A DNA stretch of 59,434 bases, taken from assembly GCA_905197905.1 (NCBI GenBank), contig CAJKAP010000014.1, forward strand, positions 1-59,434. Direction: 5' to 3'. This document shows positions 17,377-23,377 of the stretch, one piece after another. Below the pieces are notes generated by a model. That model saw only the letters and a program-made list of their open reading frames with translations. It did no database searches and was not told the DNA's origin. The DNA is from an uncultured Sutterella sp. (GTDB taxonomy: Bacteria > Pseudomonadota > Gammaproteobacteria > Burkholderiales > Burkholderiaceae_F). A program made the translations under genes and the position numbers. How positions within the stretch are numbered: the first letter of the stretch is position 1; every line of letters begins with the position of its first letter.

Positions 17377-18693
17377 ATGGCTCAAAGCTTCACCTCGGCA
17401 GAAGAATCAATGCCCGACTTTTTCACCACACCGCCCAGCGCTCGCCTATTGAGAGCGAAGGATGCCGCACCCGTGCCAGAAGGCTTTCAGGGGCGCGCTG
17501 GGGTGTTGCTTGTGAAAAATGCGCGTGGAGAAATCGAGGCGCGTTATGCCTTCACTTCGCTCGAAGGTCCTTCTGCAGGCTTTGTCCCCGATTGGACGCA
17601 TCTTAAAGCCGATGTGTTGTGGCCAGAACGTGATGAAGGAAATCTCCCTGCGCTCACGCTCTTTAATGGGCGAAAAGTGCCTTTTACGCTCAGGGATTTT
17701 TTCTCCGAACTCTTTGTGGACTACCCAGATAAACCATGGGACCAAGGAGGCTCAACCATCGCAAGACGCAAAGGGCTTTGGCGAGAAGCGATCGTAAAGT
17801 CGCTCGAGAGCCCAGCCGTAAAGCTTCTCAACACTTTTAATCAGTCCACCGATACCCAAGCCTTAGAGCTCGTGGAATGGTGGGTGGGAGAAAGTCCTGC
17901 GCACGAAATGCGCGTTTCGAGGACCTGCTACCCGCCGCTCTCAGCAGGAAAGTTGCTTCTTGCAAAGCTCACCGAAGGGCTAGAACTTGAAGCGCGCCAA
18001 CCGCTCACCGCGCCTCACGCCCCACCACCCCTCCCCGTTCTTTTTGAAGACGAGGCGATGCTGGTGGTGAATAAACCCTCGCGCTTAGCTTCGGTCCCAG
18101 GGATTCGTGAAACGGTCTCGGCTAAATCAATTTTGGAAGAAACGCGTGGAACGCTTCATGTTGTGCATCGTCTTGATATGGACACGTCTGGACTTTTGGT
18201 CTTTGCAAAGACGCTAGAAGCCGAGCGAGCGCTTCATCAAGCATTCCGTGATGGTCTCGCGATGAAGGTCTACACAGCGCGCCTCTCTGGAGAACTCCGC
18301 TCCCCCGCTCCTACTCGCGTAGAATTGCCGCTCGCCGTTAACGCGATGGATCGTCCTCGCCAGTGCGTGCTTCCCATCGCCGAAGGCGGAAAACCTTCCG
18401 CGACCGATGTGGAAGTGTTGCGCGTTGACACGATGCCGGATGGCGCAAGAAAGAGCGTTGTGGCGCTCTACCCAGAAACGGGTCGCACGCATCAGTTACG
18501 CGTGCATTGTGCTCACCCTGCTGGGTTAGGCATTGCGATTGATGGCGATCCCTTCTATGGACCTGACGGCCTTCTTGCGGAAGATCCCACGCGCTCTCGC
18601 CTTTGCTTACATGCCACAGAATTAACGATTCCGCATCCCACGACAGGGATGACGATGACGTTTAGCGCCGCACCCGACTTTCCGCTCTTTTAG
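17377..18693 (+). CDS. RluA-family 23S rRNA/tRNA pseudouridine synthase
   Basis: A 438-residue enzyme isomerising uridine to pseudouridine in structured RNA. The catalytic motif HRLDMDTSG holds the nucleophilic Asp at about residue 267, followed by KVYTARL and GRTHQLRVH, the standard RluA order. The C-terminal 220 residues are close to E. coli RluA in type. The N-terminal 210 residues form an extra domain seen in a long RluA subfamily: ELVEWWVGESP, then CYPP...GKLLLAKLTEGL. The ATG at 17377 is chosen as the first ATG; a TTG at 17356 and an ATG at 17410 are alternatives, with a weak TGAGGA upstream. The substrate position cannot be set from sequence. Confidence 0.9.
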   Translation: MAQSFTSAEESMPDFFTTPPSARLLRAKDAAPVPEGFQGRAGVLLVKNARGEIEARYAFTSLEGPSAGFVPDWTHLKADVLWPERDEGNLPALTLFNGRKVPFTLRDFFSELFVDYPDKPWDQGGSTIARRKGLWREAIVKSLESPAVKLLNTFNQSTDTQALELVEWWVGESPAHEMRVSRTCYPPLSAGKLLLAKLTEGLELEARQPLTAPHAPPPLPVLFEDEAMLVVNKPSRLASVPGIRETVSAKSILEETRGTLHVVHRLDMDTSGLLVFAKTLEAERALHQAFRDGLAMKVYTARLSGELRSPAPTRVELPLAVNAMDRPRQCVLPIAEGGKPSATDVEVLRVDTMPDGARKSVVALYPETGRTHQLRVHCAHPAGLGIAIDGDPFYGPDGLLAEDPTRSRLCLHATELTIPHPTTGMTMTFSAAPDFPLF

Positions 18694-18767
18694 CAGCGAT
18701 GTCTCTTTTTCTGAGCGAGCGGTGTAGAATAGAAGAACACACTCTTTTTTGAAGGATTCCGTTCGCT

Positions 18768-19232
18768 ATGGCACTCCTTACCCATGACGCTCGTCGTCGT
18801 TTTCTCCTGAAATCTGCGCTCAATACAGCGCTCGCCCCAGCGCTCATTCGCGCAGGAGCGCTTTCTTCTGGCCTTCTAGTCGCTGGGAGAAGCGTCGCTG
18901 CATCGCTCAACAAAGCACCGCGTGACTCTCGCACCTATTCGAGCTCTGGCCAATATCAGGGACGCACGGATTCAAGTGGCCGTCAATACGACTCCACTGG
19001 GCGCTACCAAGGCAGAACGGATGATTCTGGTCGCCAGTATGACTCTTCTGGACGCTATCAAGGTCGGACGGACTCAAGCGGCCGCCAATATGACTCCTCT
19101 GGACGCTATCAGGGCAGGACCGACTCGAACGGCCGTCAGTATGATTCGACGGGACGCTACCAAGGCCGAACTGACTCCAATGGGCGTCGTTATGATGCTC
19201 AAGGTCGCTATTTAGGTCGCTACGAACAATAA
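18768..19232 (+). CDS. Tat-exported protein made of 17-residue tandem repeats
   Basis: A 154-residue protein. The N-terminus has a twin-arginine signal (ARRRFLLKSA, then a hydrophobic Ala/Leu core to VAAS at about residue 46). The rest is five copies of a 17-residue unit from residue 59 to 143 with consensus S-S/T-G-R-Y-Q-G-R-T-D-S-S/N-G-R-Q-Y-D, plus a partial sixth ending GRYEQ. Repeats are rich in Gly, Arg, Tyr, Gln and Asp, with almost no hydrophobic residues apart from Tyr, like YD-type or beta-hairpin repeats. No enzymatic motif is visible. Possible roles are a cell-surface or matrix-binding protein. It stands alone between the pseudouridine synthase and a bidirectional terminator. Confidence 0.8.
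   Translation: MALLTHDARRRFLLKSALNTALAPALIRAGALSSGLLVAGRSVAASLNKAPRDSRTYSSSGQYQGRTDSSGRQYDSTGRYQGRTDDSGRQYDSSGRYQGRTDSSGRQYDSSGRYQGRTDSNGRQYDSTGRYQGRTDSNGRRYDAQGRYLGRYEQ
18942..19196 (+). repeat. 51 bp coding tandem repeat, five copies
   Basis: Five head-to-tail 51 bp units encode the 17-residue repeats above. Codon choice varies between copies (Ser and Arg codons differ), so the array is not a very recent expansion. Copy number may still vary between strains. Confidence 0.9.
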
Positions 19233-19238
19233 ACAATT

Positions 19239-19272
19239 GAGCGCTGGAAAAAGTTTTTCAGCGCTCGTTTTC
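19239..19272. terminator. Bidirectional terminator between convergent genes
   Basis: GAGCGCTG plus GAAAA pairs with TTTTT plus CAGCGCTC (19239-19266), flanked by T-rich sequence on the right and A-rich sequence on the left. It serves the repeat-protein gene and the convergent LysR gene. Confidence 0.85.
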
Positions 19273-20352
19273 TTATAGGTCTCGGCGAATCATCGCTTCT
19301 GCGTCAAGCCCACGCTCTTCAAAAGCTTCGATCCAGCAGTGAGAATCGCGTTTTTCATGACGCATAAAGTGCTCTAAAAACGCTTTCGCACCCGCCTCTT
19401 TCCAAATTTCTGGGCGTGTCACTAGCGTGGCATGCCAGAGCGGTCGATGCCACTCAGGAAGCACCACCACGAGTTGTCCACTTTTTAAGTACGGCTCCAG
19501 AAAACCAATTGACAAGTCCACCGCAATTCCCGCGTCATCAATCACGGCTTGGCAGCAAGAAAGCGTGTCGCCAGCAAAATACTTCAGTACAGGACTGTGG
19601 CGGAGAATACCACTCGTCACTTGGCTCTCTTCACTCGCCTCTTCCCCTAGTGGAAGGATCCATTGCTCGGGTGGGAGCGCCTGTTCAATCCCCGTATTAA
19701 GCACAAAAGTGCTCTTCGCGCCGATTAAACGATCCGTTAGCGGATAATAGGGTCCATTTCTCAGAATCAGGCGGTGCTGCGCTAAATCAGCGGGACTTCT
19801 TGGCGTACCGTACTGGCGCAAATACGCGGGTGTCGCGACCATAAAGGTCGTTGCTTTCGCAATCGGATCGAGACGCAATTCATCTAGTCCATCCGCTGGA
19901 CAATAAGGCAGGTAGGAAGCTTCCACTCGACGTTCAATCACGTCCCAATGATCCGTGCTACCCATCACTTCGACTTTCCAATCTGGATTCGCTTTGGTGA
20001 AAGCCGTGATCATATGCATCACACGACGGCGTGGCACATTGGCAGGAATACTCAAACGAAAAGCACGCTCGGATGCGCTCCCTTCTAGGGCTCTCACCGA
20101 GGTGACGAGCTGCTGCGAAGCTTCGATAAAGCTCGCTAACTGAGGAATGACTGAGCGCACTTCTTCTTTGAGGCGCAAAGGGCGCGTTTGCCGATCGAGA
20201 AGCGACACATTGAGCGAAGTCTCCAAATCTTTAAGCAAGCGCGAAGCGGCAGAAAGTTCAATATCCTCTTCAATAGAGGCGCGAGTCAAATTTTGCGTTT
20301 TTGCAAGACGCAGAAGAAGTCGCCAAGCCAGCAGATTGTCAGAAGTATGCAT
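19273..20352 (-). CDS. LysR-family regulator, divergent from flavoprotein gene
   Basis: A 359-residue LysR-type regulator, longer than the usual 300. Helix-turn-helix: LLLRLAKTQNLTRASIEEDIELSAASRLLKDLETSLNVSLLDR fits residues 10-60, with the LTRA and SAASR segments forming the recognition turn. The effector domain has SIPANVPRR, then a long C-terminal part containing extra cysteines (TLSCCQAV) and WHRPLWHATLV. It is transcribed away from the Tat flavoprotein gene with 255 bp between them, the classic arrangement for a LysR activator and its target. The inducer is unknown but may be the flavoprotein's substrate. Confidence 0.88.
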   Translation of the reverse strand: MHTSDNLLAWRLLLRLAKTQNLTRASIEEDIELSAASRLLKDLETSLNVSLLDRQTRPLRLKEEVRSVIPQLASFIEASQQLVTSVRALEGSASERAFRLSIPANVPRRRVMHMITAFTKANPDWKVEVMGSTDHWDVIERRVEASYLPYCPADGLDELRLDPIAKATTFMVATPAYLRQYGTPRSPADLAQHRLILRNGPYYPLTDRLIGAKSTFVLNTGIEQALPPEQWILPLGEEASEESQVTSGILRHSPVLKYFAGDTLSCCQAVIDDAGIAVDLSIGFLEPYLKSGQLVVVLPEWHRPLWHATLVTRPEIWKEAGAKAFLEHFMRHEKRDSHCWIEAFEERGLDAEAMIRRDL

Positions 20353-20452
20353 AGTGATCGGTCTTCCATGAGTGTCATTTCGCCCTATTCCTTCTCTTAC
20401 TTTAGTTTGAGAAGTTTCTGTCGCACTTTAAGTCATTTCTCTAGTGTATTGC

Positions 20453-20481
20453 TATCTTGTGAAAAATGCAAGACTATCTTG
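20453..20481. promoter_or_regulatory. Candidate LysR operator upstream of flavoprotein gene
   Basis: TATCTTG occurs at 20453-20459 and again at 20475-20481, a 22 bp period (two helical turns). Between them lies the inverted repeat TCTTG-N9-CAAGA (20455-20473). A TTGAAA at 20479-20484 could be the -35 of the plus-strand gene. This matches what a LysR dimer-of-dimers site would look like; the link to the adjacent regulator is inference. Confidence 0.45.
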
Positions 20482-20607
20482 AAAAAAGGAACTAGTCTCA
20501 GCAATACGAGACGCACTACACTTCCTCTATCAGATGAGGTTTCTCTCTAAACCAACCTCATTGATCAACAACCACCATCACAGAATTGACAAATTAGGAG
20601 ATCAATT

Positions 20608-22182
20608 ATGCTTAACCGTCGTCAATTTGTTCAACAAACCGCCGCCGCACTTACTGGTACCACGCTTTTTGGCGTTGCTCAGGCTAAAGATGCGCCCTGC
20701 CTCAATCCACTACCTGCTAAGTGGGATGAAACCGTCGACATTATCGTCATCGGTACGGGTTTTGCGGGTCTTGCCGCCGCTGCGCAGGCTGCCGAATTGG
20801 GAGCCAAAGTACTCGTGCTCGACAAGATGAAAACGCCTGGTGGCAACTCCATCATCAATGGCGGGATTTTCGGTGTCCCAGGCACTCCAATGCAAAAAGC
20901 CATGGGCATTGAAGATTCGCCCGAGCTCCTTGCTGCCGACATTATCCGCGCAGGTAACGGGCTCAATCAGCCTGAAAAAGTGCGCTACATGGCAGATCAC
21001 GCCTTAGAAACCTGGCAGTGGACGGTGGACAAACTGGGGGTTGAATACGTGCAAGAACGTGTTGCCGCGGAAGGCGGTCACTCGGTTCCTCGTTGCGCCA
21101 TTGTGAAAAACGGTTCTGGCTCTGGGATCGTGAATAAACAGCTGGAATACGCAAAGAAATTAGGCGTAGAAATCCGTCTTCGCACCTATGTCGATGAAGT
21201 GGTACGCGACACCGATGGTCGAGTGAAAGGTTTGAAGGTTTATCAGAACTACCGCTTCCCTGGCGCTCCCAAAGGGCAGCCTCGCTTTATTGCCGCTCGT
21301 CGCGCAGTGATTCTCTGCCACGGTGGTTTTGGCGCTGATGTCACCTATCGTATGAAGTTCGATCCCAAGCTCACCGAACGCTTTGAAACGACGAATCAGC
21401 CGGGTGCCACGTCAGAACTCTGGCGTGAATCGAGCCGCATTGGTTGCAATATGGTTCAGAGCGACTGGATTCAGTGTGGTCCGTGGAATTCGCCTGAAGA
21501 AAAAGGCATGGGCATTGCGCTCTATTTTGCACAAGGTGCCTCCGCTAACTATGGCGTGTGGATTAACTGCAAGACTGGAAAGCGCTTTATTAACGAACTC
21601 GCCAACCGCAAGGTGCGTGCTGACGCGATTATTGAAGCGGGCAACCGTGGCGAAATGTGTATCGCCATTACGCCACAGTGGGCAGTCGATATGACGCTTA
21701 ATGTGAGTCGCAAAGGCTTAATTGAAAAGCAGTTGGAACGTGGTGTGGTGCATCGCTTTGAAACACTCGCCGCTTTGGCTGAGGCTTACCATATCCCAGT
21801 GGAAACGCTCCGCCAGACGCTCGTTGAATATAACGAAGACTTAAAGAGCGCCGCCACGGCTAGCGAAGGCACGAAGCCCGTGGACCGTATCGGTCGCTAT
21901 TTCTCGCCCAAGGCGCGCCCCTTGATTGAAGCCGAAGGGCCTTGGTACGCTTCGATCATGAGTCCGAAGGTGCACCACTGCATGGGTGGGATTGAAACCG
22001 ATTTGGACGGTCACGCCATTGACGTGAAGACCGACAAACCGATCGTGGGTCTTTTCGCCGCTGGGGAAGCCACGGGTGGCGTACACGGCGCAGTGCGTCT
22101 TGGCTCTTGCGCCACGCTTGACTGCTTAGTGAACGGTCGCTTAGCGGGTGCTGCTGCCGCCAAGGAACCGACTTGGATCTAA
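20608..22182 (+). CDS. Tat-exported FAD-dependent reductase, flavocytochrome c/fumarate reductase family
   Basis: A 524-residue flavoprotein with a twin-arginine leader (NRRQFVQQTAAAL, processed near residue 30). The Rossmann FAD site is VIGTGFAGLAAAAQAAELGAKV with the following LDK Lys/Asp pair. GKRFINELANRKVRADAI corresponds to the active-site Arg loop. SPKVHHCMGGIETD holds the substrate-binding His of fumarate/urocanate reductases, and GLFAAGEATGGVHGA is the C-terminal FAD signature. No CxxCH haem motif is present, so electrons must come from a separate cytochrome. The Arg loop differs from true fumarate reductases (RD replaced by RK), so the acceptor may not be fumarate. A strong TTAGGAG site precedes the start. 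Confidence 0.9.
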   Translation: MLNRRQFVQQTAAALTGTTLFGVAQAKDAPCLNPLPAKWDETVDIIVIGTGFAGLAAAAQAAELGAKVLVLDKMKTPGGNSIINGGIFGVPGTPMQKAMGIEDSPELLAADIIRAGNGLNQPEKVRYMADHALETWQWTVDKLGVEYVQERVAAEGGHSVPRCAIVKNGSGSGIVNKQLEYAKKLGVEIRLRTYVDEVVRDTDGRVKGLKVYQNYRFPGAPKGQPRFIAARRAVILCHGGFGADVTYRMKFDPKLTERFETTNQPGATSELWRESSRIGCNMVQSDWIQCGPWNSPEEKGMGIALYFAQGASANYGVWINCKTGKRFINELANRKVRADAIIEAGNRGEMCIAITPQWAVDMTLNVSRKGLIEKQLERGVVHRFETLAALAEAYHIPVETLRQTLVEYNEDLKSAATASEGTKPVDRIGRYFSPKARPLIEAEGPWYASIMSPKVHHCMGGIETDLDGHAIDVKTDKPIVGLFAAGEATGGVHGAVRLGSCATLDCLVNGRLAGAAAAKEPTWI

Positions 22183-22212
22183 GGCGCTTTAAAGACTAAC
22201 GATCTTTGTCTC

Positions 22213-22246
22213 ACAGGGGCGGTGAATTTTCACCGCCTCTTTTTGC
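22213..22246 (+). terminator. Terminator after flavoprotein gene
   Basis: AGGGGCGGTG pairs with CACCGCCTCT (one wobble), loop AATTTT, then TTTTTG. Confidence 0.85.
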
Positions 22247-22308
22247 ATTTTTTTCTCGCACAAGTGCTTTCCCGTTGACAGACGGTATCAACTTCTTCCT
22301 TCAAAAAT

Positions 22309-22337
22309 TTGTCCTCGCCACTCTTTCCCCGTACAAT
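22309..22337 (+). promoter_or_regulatory. Promoter of the bcs operon, TTGTCC-17-TACAAT
   Basis: -35 TTGTCC at 22309-22314 and -10 TACAAT at 22332-22337 with 17 bp spacing. A start near 22344 gives a leader of about 58 nt holding the hairpin at 22366-22390. Confidence 0.65.
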
Positions 22338-22365
22338 GACAAAACTAATCATCATGGCTACATGA

Positions 22366-22390
22366 GAAGGTGCGCAGTGAGCGCGCCTTC
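22366..22390 (+). promoter_or_regulatory. Leader hairpin immediately upstream of bcsR-like start
   Basis: GAAGGTGCGC (22366-22375) pairs over 10 bp with GCGCGCCTTC (22381-22390), one U-G wobble, loop AGTGA. It ends 11 nt before the ATG at 22402 and lies where a Shine-Dalgarno would be expected. No T-run follows, so it is not a terminator. It probably influences translation initiation or mRNA stability of the operon. Confidence 0.6.
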
Positions 22391-22401
22391 GTTTGACTTT
22401 C

Positions 22402-22623
22402 ATGAACGACAAAAACACCAAAATTTCATCGCTCATCCCAGAGGATGTGCGCTCTCTTGGTCGAGTCTATGGCTTTTCTGTGGAAGGCTATGTGAACTTT
22501 GAAGCGCAACGTGTGCGCGAAACCACACTCGAGACCACGCCTCTTATGAAGGCGATTGAAGAAAAGACAACTCAGGTTGCCTCTTGCGATGAAACTTCCA
22601 CCGACAAAGGCCAGACGTCATGA
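22402..22623 (+). CDS. bcsR: BcsR-like small cellulose-synthesis protein
   Basis: A 73-residue protein in the position occupied by bcsR in enterobacterial cellulose operons. The EDVRSLGRVYGFSVEGYVNFEAQ segment follows the same D-I/V-x-x-L-x-x-x-F-x-x-x-x-Y pattern as E. coli BcsR by eye. BcsR binds BcsQ and c-di-GMP-related partners and supports BcsA assembly at the membrane. The ATG at 22402 is preferred over a TTG at 22393. Its stop overlaps the bcsQ start (ATGA). Assignment leans on position as much as on sequence. Confidence 0.6.
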   Translation: MNDKNTKISSLIPEDVRSLGRVYGFSVEGYVNFEAQRVRETTLETTPLMKAIEEKTTQVASCDETSTDKGQTS

Positions 22624-23345
22624 TCATTTCGGTTCAAGGTCTACGCACTGGGACGGGTTCGAGCTTTGTAGCGGCAAACTTAGCCGAAATTTATGCTCGC
22701 AACTCTGCCGTTGCGCTTGCCTCCACGACACCTGCTCCAGGAACCTTTGAAACCTACTGGGGGTTGCCGCTTCAAGGAGACAAGAGCTGGTTGCGTCAAA
22801 TCAACAACAACCTACCCTTAGCCGAAGCGATTGAACGCGCCAACTACGGTTACCCCGTCCTCTTTCCGTTTGGTCTGATGGACTTGATGACGGATAAATC
22901 GAACGAGCAGTGTGCGCAGCAGTTTTTGAGCGCCTTGGTGCCACACGCCTTTACGCATACCTTAATTGATACGGGTAAGGCCGCTGGCGTTTGGAGCAAA
23001 GCCTTTGCCAATTTGGTCGATGCGGTCGTTACTGTGCTTGAGCCAGACCATGATGCCCTCGTGCGACTCACGAACTATAGTCCACGAGACAATGAATTTT
23101 TCCTCATCAATAAAGTGGTGCCCGGGTCTTCGGTCGGTTACCGATTGACGAGCTTCTTAGAGACAGAACCCCGTTTTGTGGGTAAACTCATCACACCGCT
23201 TTTACCGCAGGACGAAGCGGCCCGAGAAAGTGGCTTTTTAATGACGCGTGTTGTACTCTCTGCGCCTCGGGCGGCGATTACGCAAGCCCTTGAAGGCGTG
23301 AGCCAGAATCTTCTCACGCAAGCTGCCCGTTGGGCTACGCGATGA
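22620..23345 (+). CDS. bcsQ: BcsQ (YhjQ/MinD-like) cellulose synthesis ATPase-family protein
   Basis: A 241-residue member of the ParA/MinD-like BcsQ family, needed to localise and stabilise the cellulose synthase at the inner membrane. The opening ISVQGLRTGTGSSFVAANLAE is the Walker A position, but it lacks both lysines of the deviant Walker A motif. THTLIDTGKA is the Walker B strand and VVTVLEPDHDALVRL follows as in BcsQ. The C-terminal region LPQDEAARE parallels the HRDEAMAE stretch of E. coli BcsQ. It overlaps bcsR-like by 4 nt and is 32 bp ahead of bcsA. Confidence 0.82.
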   Translation: MIISVQGLRTGTGSSFVAANLAEIYARNSAVALASTTPAPGTFETYWGLPLQGDKSWLRQINNNLPLAEAIERANYGYPVLFPFGLMDLMTDKSNEQCAQQFLSALVPHAFTHTLIDTGKAAGVWSKAFANLVDAVVTVLEPDHDALVRLTNYSPRDNEFFLINKVVPGSSVGYRLTSFLETEPRFVGKLITPLLPQDEAARESGFLMTRVVLSAPRAAITQALEGVSQNLLTQAARWATR

Positions 23346-23377
23346 TCCGTTTTTCTGATCGGAGTGCTATCTAGATC

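Noticed and set aside
17377..18020. Novel N-terminal domain on an RluA enzyme
   Set aside because: The pattern ELVEWWVGESP...CYPP...GKLLLAKLTEGL fits a known long RluA subfamily, so it is not a new fusion.
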